Below, piece after piece: positions 1-10,076 of a DNA stretch of 64,000 nt (the first letter of the stretch is position 1; each line of letters begins with the position of its first letter). The stretch comes from Planctomycetota bacterium (GTDB lineage Bacteria > Planctomycetota > UBA1135). A model generated the notes under the pieces. That model was not told where the DNA came from. It searched no databases and worked only from the letters and a program-made list of their open reading frames with translations. Both the position numbers and the translations under genes were made by a program. Location: contig SHNF01000002.1 of NCBI GenBank assembly GCA_004295085.1, positions 186,001 to 250,000 on the forward strand, in the 5' to 3' direction.

Positions 1-13
1 AGGGATGTAGGCC

Positions 14-1090
14 TTGCTGCCGCTGCAGATCGGCGTGCCCCTGGAATCACCCGAGTCCGGGCCCAAGCCTGCGCGCAGCCTGCGCTCGCGCGGCAGCGCT
101 CTCGCCGCCCCGGCCCGCCAGCTGCAGCTCCTGGCGTCCTTTCCCGGCGACTTCGAGGCCACGCTGGCCGCGCACGGCCACGACGGACTGCGTCCCGCCT
201 CCCTGGAGATCTTCCAGATCAACCTCGGGAAGCTGTGCAACATGACCTGCCGCCACTGCCACGTGGACGCCGGTCCCGACCGCACCGACGCCATGATGGC
301 GCCGGAGACCGTGGCCGACTGCCTGGCGGCGCTGGACCGCACCCGGGCGCACACCGTGGACATCACCGGCGGCGCGCCGGAGCTGCACCCGCAGTTCCGC
401 CACCTGGTCGAGCAGGCGCGCCGGCGCGGCAAGCACGTGATCGACCGCTGCAACCTGACCATCCTGCTGGCGCCGGCCTTCCGGGAGCTGCCGCAGTGGC
501 TCGCGGCGCACGCGGTGGAGGTCGCCTGCTCCCTGCCGCATTACCGCCGCAGCCGCACCGACGCCCAGCGCGGCGACGGCGCCTTCGACAAGTCCATCGA
601 GGCCCTGCGCCGCCTCAACGCCGCCGGCTACGGCCAGGGCGATCCGAGCCGGCGCCTGACGCTGGTCTCCAACCCGGCCGGCGCGTACCTGGCCGGCAAC
701 CAGACCGCGATGGAAGCCGAATGGAAGCGGGAGCTGCTGCGCGAGCACGGCGTCCGCTTCGACCGGCTGTTCGTGCTCAACAACATGCCGATCGCGCGCT
801 TCCTCGAGTGGCTGGAACAGTCCGGGAACCTCGAGTCCTACCTGCACGCCTTGCTCCAGGCGTTCAACCCGGCCGCGGTCCCCGGCCTCATGTGCCGCAA
901 CACAATCTCGGTGTCCTGGGACGGTCGCATCTACGACTGCGATTTCAACCAGATGCTGGACCTCCCCAACGGTCCGTCCATCCGCGACTTCGACCCGGAC
1001 GCCTTCGCCGCGCGCCGCATCCGCACCGACCGCCACTGCTACGGCTGCACCGCCGGCGCCGGCAGCTCCTGCGGCGGCGCCACCGTCTGA
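14..1090 (+). CDS. arsS: Arsenosugar biosynthesis radical SAM protein ArsS
   Basis: The product (358 aa) is a radical SAM enzyme with the iron-sulfur motif CNMTCRHC (CxxxCxxC) at about residue 76 and an ITGGAPELH segment. Its C-terminal Cys-rich signature, HCYGCTAGAGSSCGG, is typical of ArsS. The family acts with the arsenite methyltransferase ArsM to make arsenosugars. Some members carry selenocysteine; here only cysteine codons are used in the tail. The frame opens right after a TAG at 8-10, so the start is the TTG at 14 or the GTG at 35. An upstream arsM-like partner would lie outside the window. It converges on ribBA with a 42-nt gap that holds a REP-like repeat. The family call is strong; the start is uncertain. 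Confidence 0.88.
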   Translation: MLPLQIGVPLESPESGPKPARSLRSRGSALAAPARQLQLLASFPGDFEATLAAHGHDGLRPASLEIFQINLGKLCNMTCRHCHVDAGPDRTDAMMAPETVADCLAALDRTRAHTVDITGGAPELHPQFRHLVEQARRRGKHVIDRCNLTILLAPAFRELPQWLAAHAVEVACSLPHYRRSRTDAQRGDGAFDKSIEALRRLNAAGYGQGDPSRRLTLVSNPAGAYLAGNQTAMEAEWKRELLREHGVRFDRLFVLNNMPIARFLEWLEQSGNLESYLHALLQAFNPAAVPGLMCRNTISVSWDGRIYDCDFNQMLDLPNGPSIRDFDPDAFAARRIRTDRHCYGCTAGAGSSCGGATV

Positions 1091-1102
1091 ACGCCCCGGC
1101 GA

Positions 1103-1126
1103 GGGTCGTAGCCACCCTTTCGCGGG
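1103..1126. repeat. REP-like 3'-end repeat, copy 1
   Basis: The core GGGTCGTAGCCACCCTTT has a GGGT/ACCC stem around a 7-nt loop, and CGCGGG follows. It sits between the convergent ends of arsS and ribBA. Related copies lie at 10040-10065 and, inverted, at 19313-19338. All three are next to gene 3' ends, so a terminator or REP role is plausible. Confidence 0.5.
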
Positions 1127-1132
1127 CGCAGC

Positions 1133-2377
1133 TTACTCGTGCAGGTGCGGCAGGATGTGCCCGAGCTTGTCGCGCTTGGTCCTGAGGTATTCGAGGTTGT
1201 GTTCCTGCGGCTCCGGAACGAGAGGAACCTGCTCGGCGATCTCGAGCCCGTAACCATGCAGCCCAGCCAGCTTCTTGGGGTTGTTCGTGAGCAGCCGCAT
1301 CTTGCGCACGCCGAGATCGTGCAGGATCTGGGCGCCCACGCCGTACTCGCGCATGTCCGGCGGGAATCCCAGCAGCTCGTTGGCCTCGACGGTGTCGTGA
1401 CCCTCGTCCTGCAGCTTGTAGGCGCGCAGCTTGTTCTCCAGCCCGATACCGCGCCCTTCCTGGCGGATGTAGAGCAGCACGCCCTTGCCGGCCTGGGCGA
1501 TCTGGCGCATGGCGCCGCGCAGCTGCGGGCCGCAGTCGCAGCGCAGGCTCCCGAAGAGATCGCCGGTCAGGCACTCGCTGTGCACGCGCAGCAGGATAGG
1601 CTCGGCCTGCTCCACGAACTTCTCGTCCAGGTTCTTGGGCGCGTGCGGCCAGCCGAAGCTGAGCGCCACGTGCTCCTTGCCGTCGGCGAGGGAGGCGTAG
1701 AGGTGCGCGAAGAAGTCGCCGTAGGCCGTCGGAATGCGCACGTCGTCCACCAGGCGCCGGATCAGCTTCTCCCGGCGGCGGCGGTGCTCGATCAGCTTCT
1801 CGATGGTGAGGATGCGCAGGCCGTGGCGCTGCGCGAACTGCTCCAGGTCCGGCAGCCGCGCCATGGAGCCGTCGTCGTTCATGATCTCGCAGATGACTCC
1901 CGCGGGCCGCAGTCCGGCCATGCGCGCCAGGTCCACGGCGCCTTCGGTCTGGCCGGGCCGCACCAGCACGCCGCCCTCGCGCGCGCGCAAGGGGAATACA
2001 TGGCCGGGCCGCGCCAGGTCGGCCGGAGCCGACGCTGGATCCACCGCGGTCAGGATGGTGCGGGCGCGGTCGGCGGCGGAGATGCCGGTGGTGACCCCCT
2101 CGCGCGCCTCGATGGACTCGAGAAAGGCGGTGCCCATGCGCGAGGTGTTCTCCGACACCTGCGGCCGCAGGTGCAGGCGTTCCACCGCGGCGCCGTCCAG
2201 GGCCAGGCAGATCAGGCCGCCGCCGTGCTTGCGCATGAAGTTGATCGCTTGCGGCGTGACCCTCTCGGCCGCCATGGCCAGGTCGCCCTCGTTCTCGCGG
2301 CGCGGATCGTCCACCAGGATCAGCATGCGCCCGGCGCGGAAGTCCTCCAGGGCCTCTTCGACGGTGGCGTAGACCAT
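1133..2377 (-). CDS. ribBA: Bifunctional 3,4-dihydroxy-2-butanone-4-phosphate synthase / GTP cyclohydrolase II
   Basis: This enzyme (414 aa) catalyses the two entry reactions of riboflavin synthesis, from ribulose 5-phosphate and from GTP. The N-terminal RibB domain (about 1-205) has DDPRRENEGDL, TGISAADRA and the RPGHVFPL block. The C-terminal RibA domain (about 210-400) has the zinc site CLTGDLFGSLRCDCG (Cx10CxC), the RQEGRGIG active-site loop and LLTNNPKK. Both halves keep their catalytic residues. The start is the ATG at 2377, which gives the usual RibB N-terminus; open frame continues upstream for kilobases but is antisense to another gene. No FMN riboswitch is visible in the 81 bp before the next gene's start. 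Confidence 0.95.
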   Translation of the reverse strand: MVYATVEEALEDFRAGRMLILVDDPRRENEGDLAMAAERVTPQAINFMRKHGGGLICLALDGAAVERLHLRPQVSENTSRMGTAFLESIEAREGVTTGISAADRARTILTAVDPASAPADLARPGHVFPLRAREGGVLVRPGQTEGAVDLARMAGLRPAGVICEIMNDDGSMARLPDLEQFAQRHGLRILTIEKLIEHRRRREKLIRRLVDDVRIPTAYGDFFAHLYASLADGKEHVALSFGWPHAPKNLDEKFVEQAEPILLRVHSECLTGDLFGSLRCDCGPQLRGAMRQIAQAGKGVLLYIRQEGRGIGLENKLRAYKLQDEGHDTVEANELLGFPPDMREYGVGAQILHDLGVRKMRLLTNNPKKLAGLHGYGLEIAEQVPLVPEPQEHNLEYLRTKRDKLGHILPHLHE

Positions 2378-2434
2378 CTCTGCCCATAGTATGGCACGGG
2401 AGGTGCGCGGTTCCTTGCGCGTCCCGCCGTGGCG

Positions 2435-2440
2435 TATACT
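2435..2440 (+). promoter_or_regulatory. Putative -10 box TATACT
   Basis: TATACT lies 18 nt before the ATG at 2459 and only 3 nt before an earlier in-frame ATG at 2444. A transcript starting about 7 nt downstream would include only the later ATG, which supports the 2459 start. No convincing -35 box was seen. Confidence 0.35.
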
Positions 2441-2458
2441 CCAATGCGGGTCCATTCC

Positions 2459-4978
2459 ATGCTGAGTTCCCTGCTTCTCCTGTGCCAGGCTCCCTGGGAA
2501 TGCGAAGCGCTGGCTGCGCCCGCGCCGCACCCCGACGCCGCAGTCGCGCTGGCCGGCGACGGCCCGGCGCTGTTCAACGAAGCCCGCAGCCTGCTCAGCG
2601 CCGGAAAACTGGACGAAGCCGCGGCCAAGGTCCTGGAGGGCCTCAGCTTCGAGCCCTGGTCCACGACCGGCTACGAGATCCTGTACGACATCGCCGAGCG
2701 CGGCCAGGACGAGGAGGCCCGCCTGCGCTGGGGCAAGTGGCTGTACTGGTCGCACGACTATTCCGGGCGCGCCAAGGAGGCCGCAGGCACGGCTGCGGCG
2801 CTGGCCGCTCTGTGGGATGGCTGGAACAAGGACGGCCAGATCGTCGGCGGGTGGCGCGAGGCGGTGGTGAAAGCCGCGCGCAACGCCGCCGGCAGCCGCC
2901 AGTACCGGGTTTCCGGGCACCTCATGAGCAAGCTGCTGGACCTGGACCCGGTCGACGCGGAGCTGAGCAAGGAGTACGACAAGCTGTACGAGAAGGCCGG
3001 TGAGATGCTGTCCGGCGGCGCCTTCGTGGCCGAGCGCGTGCGCCGCCGCTCGCCGGCCTGGGTGGAGCGGCAGAACCGGCTGCACGAGAACTGGGAGAGC
3101 GCCTTCAAGCGCAGGACCTCCAACTACGAGGTCGTCACCAACGTCTCCTACGAGTTCTTCGAGACCCTGAGCGTGGTGATGGAGGACATGCATCGCTTCT
3201 ACCGGCAGGTCTATGGCTACAACAAGACCACGCCGCGCCTGACCCTCGCGGTCTACAAGAAGCGCTCGGACTTCGACAAGTTCTGCCAGGAGTCGCTGGG
3301 CCAGAGCCTGCCGCTGGGCGTGCTCGGCTGGTTCTGGGACCAGATCATGACGGTCGCCGCCTACGACCCCTCGGAGACCGGCACCGACCTCACGGACCTG
3401 TGGGGCACGCTGTTCCACGAGGCCAGCCACCAGTTCATGCATCTGTACACCAAGAGCACCAAGCAGGACCCGCCCACCTGGCTCAACGAGGGCACGGCCT
3501 CGTACTTCGAGGGCTGCGAGCTGAAGGCCGACGGCAGCATCGTGAAGAACAAGCCGGCGAAGTCGCGCGTCATCGAGTGGCAGTTCATCGAGGGCGGGGC
3601 CAATCGCCATTCCCTCTCCGACCTGATCACCTGCCCGCACCGCGCCTACGACGGCTCCTACTACTCCTACGGCTGGTCCCTGGTCTACTTCCTCAACAAC
3701 TACGAGAACAAGGACGGCCAGTTCATCTACCGCGAGCCTTATCTCAAGTACCTGCACTCGTACACGCGCAAGTCCGAAGAGGACGCCCTCACGCGCGCCA
3801 AGCGCATGTTCGTGGAGGAGGTCAGGGACCCGGACGTGCCGGACTGGGACGCCTTCGAGGAGCGGTGGCGCAGCTTCACGCGCAACATCGTGACCGAGGT
3901 CAGTTCCGGGCCGGAGTTCGCCACCACGCTGCAGGAGCGGGCGCAGAAGTATCTGGACCGCGGCGACTTCGAGCGCGCCATGATCACCGCCGAGCAGGCC
4001 GACGACAAGCGGCCGCGGGACGGCGCCACGTATCTGCTCCTGGCCCAGGCGACGCACGACCTGGGCCGCAAGGAGGACGCGGCGTTCTGGATGCTGCGCC
4101 ACTGGGAGATGTCGCTGCTGGAGGGCCAGGAGGACCTCGCGGCCGCGGCGGAGGACTGGCTCAACCGCAACGAGGCCAAGGATCTGGTCGAGCTGTACTG
4201 CAAGCCCACGCGCGCGGCGCTGGTCCAGACCGAGCGTGCCATGGAAGACGCGATCTCGGCCGGCCACCCCGTCATGGCCATGCTGTTCGCCGCGCACATG
4301 CTGCAAGCCCTTGGGCTGGAGCACCGGGGCCTGCTCGCCCGCATCGCGGAGCTGGGCGAGCTGTCCGGCCACGACCTGCGCCTGTGGCGCCGCGCCTACA
4401 ACAAGAGTCCGGAGAGCAACCGCAAGATCGGCGGCGTGGACTGGGTCAAGTTCGAGCCCGACGGCGTGCTCGTGAACAACCCCAAGGACAACTGGCGCGA
4501 CACCCGCCTTCCCTGCGAGGAACCGGGGCTGGTCCGGCTGGAGCCGCCCTTCGATCTCAAGAGCACGGTCCAGCTCGACGGCTCCGGCGGCGCCTGGATC
4601 CTGCTCGGCCTGACCGCCACCGGGCTGGAGCAGGTGTCGCTGCGACTGGAGAACGGGGCCACGCTGCGCTTCACCGTCACCGAGGAGATGGCGCGCGAGG
4701 ATCTGGGCGGCCGGCGGGCGTACCGCCGCGAGGAGGTCGCGGAGCTGCGCACCACCCCCATGGAGAAGTTCCCCCTGAGCTTCACCATGAAGCCGGACGG
4801 CAGCGGGGAGGTCTCCCTCGGCGAGCAGTTCAAGATGAGCCTGCCCCAGGAGTGGACCCGGGAGAAGCTCACCGGAGGCCTGGCCGTGGACGCCGGTGAT
4901 AACACCGTGGCGCTGTTCAGCGACCTGCTGGTTCGCCCGCACCGCCCCTTCTGGCCGGTGCCGCCGGCGAAGGAGTAG
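2459..4978 (+). CDS. Secreted gluzincin-like metallopeptidase with helical-repeat C-terminal region
   Basis: The product (839 aa) has a short hydrophobic N-terminus that looks like a signal peptide. The middle of the protein carries a zinc-peptidase motif HEASH (His320, Glu321, His324), with a likely third ligand Glu344 in WLNEGTASYF. That spacing matches DUF1570-like gluzincins. TPR-like helical repeats lie before (about 40-100) and after (about 490-600) the peptidase, and a beta-rich tail ends the protein. The substrate is unknown. The start follows the putative -10 box; in-frame alternatives are at 2444 and 2429. It is a distant analogue of the peptidase at 39562-43005. Catalysis is inferred from the motif only. 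Confidence 0.75.
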   Translation: MLSSLLLLCQAPWECEALAAPAPHPDAAVALAGDGPALFNEARSLLSAGKLDEAAAKVLEGLSFEPWSTTGYEILYDIAERGQDEEARLRWGKWLYWSHDYSGRAKEAAGTAAALAALWDGWNKDGQIVGGWREAVVKAARNAAGSRQYRVSGHLMSKLLDLDPVDAELSKEYDKLYEKAGEMLSGGAFVAERVRRRSPAWVERQNRLHENWESAFKRRTSNYEVVTNVSYEFFETLSVVMEDMHRFYRQVYGYNKTTPRLTLAVYKKRSDFDKFCQESLGQSLPLGVLGWFWDQIMTVAAYDPSETGTDLTDLWGTLFHEASHQFMHLYTKSTKQDPPTWLNEGTASYFEGCELKADGSIVKNKPAKSRVIEWQFIEGGANRHSLSDLITCPHRAYDGSYYSYGWSLVYFLNNYENKDGQFIYREPYLKYLHSYTRKSEEDALTRAKRMFVEEVRDPDVPDWDAFEERWRSFTRNIVTEVSSGPEFATTLQERAQKYLDRGDFERAMITAEQADDKRPRDGATYLLLAQATHDLGRKEDAAFWMLRHWEMSLLEGQEDLAAAAEDWLNRNEAKDLVELYCKPTRAALVQTERAMEDAISAGHPVMAMLFAAHMLQALGLEHRGLLARIAELGELSGHDLRLWRRAYNKSPESNRKIGGVDWVKFEPDGVLVNNPKDNWRDTRLPCEEPGLVRLEPPFDLKSTVQLDGSGGAWILLGLTATGLEQVSLRLENGATLRFTVTEEMAREDLGGRRAYRREEVAELRTTPMEKFPLSFTMKPDGSGEVSLGEQFKMSLPQEWTREKLTGGLAVDAGDNTVALFSDLLVRPHRPFWPVPPAKE

Positions 4979-4993
4979 GATCCCCGCCCCACC

Positions 4994-5383
4994 ATGCCCA
5001 AGGTCCGCTTCCTGCGCTCCAACGTCGAAGTCGAGGTCCAGCCCGGGGCCAAGATCCGCGACGTCGCCTTGAAGAATGGAGTGCAGCTCTATCCCGGGAT
5101 CCACCGCATCGCCAACTGCCATGGCTTCGCGCAGTGCGGCTCCTGCCGCGTGCTGCTGCAGAACGGGACCGAGAAGAACGTGAGCCGCAAGACGCTCCTG
5201 GAGCGGCTGCGCCTGGCCATGTCCTATTTCGCCATCGGTCATGGCGACGAGCTGCGCCTGGCCTGCCAGGCCCGCGTCACCGGCGACGTGGACGTGCTCG
5301 AGCGGCCGCCGGCCAACTTCTCCGGCACCTACGCGCCGGAAGTCGAAGCCGCGCGCCGCCGCCTGCGCGAAGGCAAGTACTAA
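4994..5383 (+). CDS. Plant-type 2Fe-2S ferredoxin
   Basis: This small electron-transfer protein (129 aa) has cluster ligands Cys42, Cys48, Cys51 and Cys91 (Cx5Cx2C, then a distant Cys in RLACQARV). The N-terminal beta-grasp strand (KVRFLRSNVEVEVQPG) and the final cysteine fit the 2Fe-2S ferredoxin / adrenodoxin-type fold. It lies 15 nt after the metallopeptidase and may share its transcript. Its last 4 nt overlap the convergent ORF6N-like gene. The electron partner cannot be told from context. Confidence 0.87.
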   Translation: MPKVRFLRSNVEVEVQPGAKIRDVALKNGVQLYPGIHRIANCHGFAQCGSCRVLLQNGTEKNVSRKTLLERLRLAMSYFAIGHGDELRLACQARVTGDVDVLERPPANFSGTYAPEVEAARRRLREGKY

Positions 5384-5859
5384 CCTGTCGCCGCCAGCCA
5401 GGGCGATGGTGGTCGCAAGCCGCCACCGGCCCACGCCGGAACCAGGCGCGTGATCGGCTTCGGCGCGGGGAACCGCCACGCGGGCCCCACCTGCGCCAGC
5501 CAGCGCAGCATCTCCAGGCTCTCCGAGCTTCCGGAGCGAACCCAGACCTGCAGCACGCCGGCTCCGGTGTAGACCCACGGGATCCGAGTCCCGCGGCGAC
5601 GACTCCCGCCCCAGGCGTACGGGAAGTGATGCTGCCACTCCGCCATCGACAGCGGGAATGCGAAGTCCGGCGGGAACAGGTCAGGCCGCCTGCGCACCAG
5701 GCGGTTCATCCTCGCCGTAGACAGGCTCAGCATGTCGGCGACCTCGCGGTCACGCAGGACCCATTGACCACGGACGCGGCGCCAGCCGTGGCGGAGGAGC
5801 ACTCCCCGTGGTCGCTGCCCGTAGGGCGTGTCTTCGGAATCGTGGTGGTTAGAGTCCAT
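5380..5859 (-). CDS. ORF6N / KilA-N-like DNA-binding domain protein
   Basis: The product (159 aa) contains LRDREVADMLSLSTARMNRLV, then RRPDLFPPDFAFPLS, and later PWVYTGAGVLQVWVRSGSSE. This order matches ORF6N domains, which are putative DNA-binding modules common in phage and mobile DNA. The start is set at the ATG at 5859; frame remains open to 5964, but that part overlaps tilS. A perfect 10-bp inverted repeat surrounds the start codon and may be an autoregulatory operator or mRNA hairpin. It is followed by nothing on its strand and converges on the ferredoxin gene. The function in this host is unknown. Confidence 0.6.
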   Translation of the reverse strand: MDSNHHDSEDTPYGQRPRGVLLRHGWRRVRGQWVLRDREVADMLSLSTARMNRLVRRRPDLFPPDFAFPLSMAEWQHHFPYAWGGSRRRGTRIPWVYTGAGVLQVWVRSGSSESLEMLRWLAQVGPAWRFPAPKPITRLVPAWAGGGLRPPSPWLAATG

Positions 5860-5879
5860 TTTGGCATCCAACCACCACG
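5841..5879. promoter_or_regulatory. Inverted repeat flanking the ORF6N-like start codon
   Basis: CGTGGTGGTT (5841-5850) and AACCACCACG (5870-5879) are perfect inverted copies separated by 19 nt. The start codon (5857-5859) lies in the loop. The structure could be an operator for the encoded DNA-binding protein or a hairpin that presents or hides the start. Confidence 0.5.
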
Positions 5880-5896
5880 GTTTGGGGCGCGTCTGG

Positions 5897-7908
<2,012 letters not shown>

Positions 7909-7910
7909 CC

Positions 7911-9113
7911 ATGCCGGGCAAGCTCACGATCCGCGACGTGGACGCGCGCGGCAAGCGGGTGTTCGTGCGCGTGGACTTCAACGTGCCGCTGGACGGGGGC
8001 AGGGTCGGCGACGACACGCGCATCCGCGAGTCCGTGCCGACGCTGCAGGCCCTGCTGGACGCCGGAGCCGGGCTCGTCATCGGCACGCATCTGGGCCGGC
8101 CCAAGGGCGCGCCCGAGGACAAGTACCGCCTGGCGCCGGTGGCCGCGCGCGCAGGCGAGCTGCTGGGGCGCAAGCTCACGTACGTGCGCGACGTGGTCGG
8201 ACCGGAGGCCCAGGCCGCGGCCGGTTCCCTGCGACCGGGCGAGGTCCTGCTGCTCGAGAACCTGCGTTTCGAGCCGGGCGAGGAGAAGAACGACGAGGCT
8301 TTCGCGGCGCAGCTGGCCGCGTTCGCCGACATGTTCGTGCAGGACGCGTTCGGCACCTGCCACCGCGCCCATGCCAGCACCAGCGCCCTGCCGAAGGTCC
8401 TCAAGCCCGCAGTCGCCGGCCTGCTGCTGCACAAGGAGATCGAGGCCTTCCACACGGTCATGGAAGCGCCCCGACGCCCCGTGGTGGCCATCACCGGCGG
8501 CGCCAAGGTGAGCGACAAGATCCCCGTGCTCAAGAACCTGGTCGGCAAGGTGCAGGTCATCCTGGTCGGCGGCGGCATGGCCTACACATTCCTCAAGGCG
8601 CAGGGACGCGAGATCGGCAGCTCGCTGTTCGAGGCCGACAGCCTGGCCAAGGCCAGGGACATCCTGGAGAAGGCCAAGTATCACGGCGTCAAACTGCTGC
8701 TGCCGGTGGACCACGTGATCGCCGACCAGTTCGCGGAGAAGGCCAACATCAAGGTCGTGGAGGATGACATCCCGGCCGGCTGGATGGGCCTGGACATCGG
8801 CCCCAAGACCGTGCTCGCCTACCAGAGCCACATCGCCGGCGCCGGCACCATCGTCTGGAACGGGCCCATGGGCGTGTTCGAGATGAAGCACTTCCGCAAC
8901 GGCACGCTCGCGATCGCGAAGGCCGTCGCGTCCAGCAAGGCGGTGTCCGTGGTCGGCGGCGGCGACTCGGTGGCCGCGCTGCAGATGTCCGGGGTCGCCG
9001 GCAAGATCACGCACATCAGCACCGGCGGTGGAGCATTTCTGGAGATGCTGGAGGGCAAGGACATGCCCGGCATCGCCGCGCTGGACGACGCCAAGCTGCC
9101 CGCCGAGGCCTGA
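7911..9113 (+). CDS. pgk: Phosphoglycerate kinase
   Basis: The enzyme (400 aa) transfers the acyl phosphate of 1,3-bisphosphoglycerate to ADP. Visible hallmarks are RVDFNVPLDGG, THLGRPKG, the GGAKVSDKI segment of the nucleotide-binding lobe and the final GGGDSVAAL / STGGGAFLE. The length is normal. The ATG lies 2 nt after the gap stop, so the two consecutive glycolytic steps are probably co-translated. The TolB-like gene follows after another 2 nt. Confidence 0.97.
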   Translation: MPGKLTIRDVDARGKRVFVRVDFNVPLDGGRVGDDTRIRESVPTLQALLDAGAGLVIGTHLGRPKGAPEDKYRLAPVAARAGELLGRKLTYVRDVVGPEAQAAAGSLRPGEVLLLENLRFEPGEEKNDEAFAAQLAAFADMFVQDAFGTCHRAHASTSALPKVLKPAVAGLLLHKEIEAFHTVMEAPRRPVVAITGGAKVSDKIPVLKNLVGKVQVILVGGGMAYTFLKAQGREIGSSLFEADSLAKARDILEKAKYHGVKLLLPVDHVIADQFAEKANIKVVEDDIPAGWMGLDIGPKTVLAYQSHIAGAGTIVWNGPMGVFEMKHFRNGTLAIAKAVASSKAVSVVGGGDSVAALQMSGVAGKITHISTGGGAFLEMLEGKDMPGIAALDDAKLPAEA

Positions 9114-9115
9114 AC

Positions 9116-10033
9116 ATGCTCCTGTCCCTCCTCCTGCTGCAGGCGCTCCCGGACAAGGCCCTCCTGTTCGATTCCGACCGCAGCGGCAACTTCGAGATCT
9201 ACGGCATGAGCGTGAAAGGCACGATGGAGACCCCGCTCACCGCCGATCCCGCCTACGACTCCTGGTGGCCCAAGCCCTCGCCGGACCGCACGCAGATCCT
9301 GTTCGTGCGCACGCCCGCGGGCGTGCACGACACCGACTACCGCCAGGTCTCCACTTGGCTCATGGGTGCCGACGGCTCCAACCTGCGCGAGATCCTGCCG
9401 GAGGGAGCGTACGGCTGGGGCCTCCAGGGACACCCGGAATGGCGGCCGGACGGACAGCGCATCGCCACGATGGGAGGCAGCTCCATCAACGCGCAGATCT
9501 TCCTGGTGGACCCGGACGGCGGCAACCCGGTGCGCGTCACGCGCACCGGCGGCGGCGGCCCACGGCCCGGAACCAACGTGGATCCGAGCTGGTCCCCTGA
9601 CGGCCGCTTCCTGCTCTTCATCGGCTGCCCGGGCGCCTTCTGCCTCTCCGGCGGCTACGAGGTCTACCGCGTGCGTCCGGACGGGAGCGGCGAGACGCGC
9701 CTGACGTTCAACAACCGCCAGGACAACGACCCTTACTATTCACCGGACGGACGCACCATCGCGCTGCTGCGCAACACCGGCGCGCTGCGCTGGGGCATCT
9801 ACAAGATGAACCCGGACGGCAGCAACGAGGTTCCCGTGATCGACGACGGCGGCGTCAACTCCAAGCCCGCCTGGTCGCTCGACGGCACCTGGATCTACTT
9901 CCACCGCATCCCGCCCGCCACCGGCGGCCAGTTCAACGTCTGGAAGATCCGCCCCGACGGCAGTTCGCTCATCGAGCTGATCCAACCGCGGCCGAACTAC
10001 GTCAATGAATATCCGGTCAACGGTCTGAACTAG
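9116..10033 (+). CDS. TolB-like beta-propeller (PD40) protein
   Basis: The 305-aa protein is built of repeats of the type SWSPDGRFLLF, YYSPDGRTIALL and AWSLDGTWIYF, each followed by an IYKMNPDGS-like strand. This is the WD40-like PD40 propeller found in TolB and related envelope proteins. A hydrophobic MLLSLLLLQA N-terminus may be a short export signal, though it has no basic residue. It starts 2 nt after pgk and may ride on that operon. No catalytic domain is attached and the partner is unknown. Confidence 0.75.
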   Translation: MLLSLLLLQALPDKALLFDSDRSGNFEIYGMSVKGTMETPLTADPAYDSWWPKPSPDRTQILFVRTPAGVHDTDYRQVSTWLMGADGSNLREILPEGAYGWGLQGHPEWRPDGQRIATMGGSSINAQIFLVDPDGGNPVRVTRTGGGGPRPGTNVDPSWSPDGRFLLFIGCPGAFCLSGGYEVYRVRPDGSGETRLTFNNRQDNDPYYSPDGRTIALLRNTGALRWGIYKMNPDGSNEVPVIDDGGVNSKPAWSLDGTWIYFHRIPPATGGQFNVWKIRPDGSSLIELIQPRPNYVNEYPVNGLN

Positions 10034-10039
10034 CATTTG

Positions 10040-10076
10040 AAGGGTCAGAGACACCCTTTCCCGGGACCAGGACCCT
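10040..10076. repeat. REP-like 3'-end repeat, copy 2, possible bidirectional terminator
   Basis: GGGTCAGAGACACCCTTT is followed by CCCGGGA, the same layout as copy 1 at 1103. An outer pairing AGGGTC/GACCCT (10041-10046 with 10071-10076) also exists. It lies between the convergent TolB-like and sigma-factor genes and touches the latter's stop codon. Confidence 0.45.

Noticed and set aside
2378..2458. FMN riboswitch upstream of ribBA.
   Set aside because: The gap is only about 80 bp and none of the conserved RFN element blocks can be read in it.
2378..5638. A very long open frame continuing upstream of ribBA on the minus strand.
   Set aside because: It lies antisense to a convincing metallopeptidase and ferredoxin gene and has no family similarity; it is a high-GC shadow. 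The RibB start at 2377 is clear.
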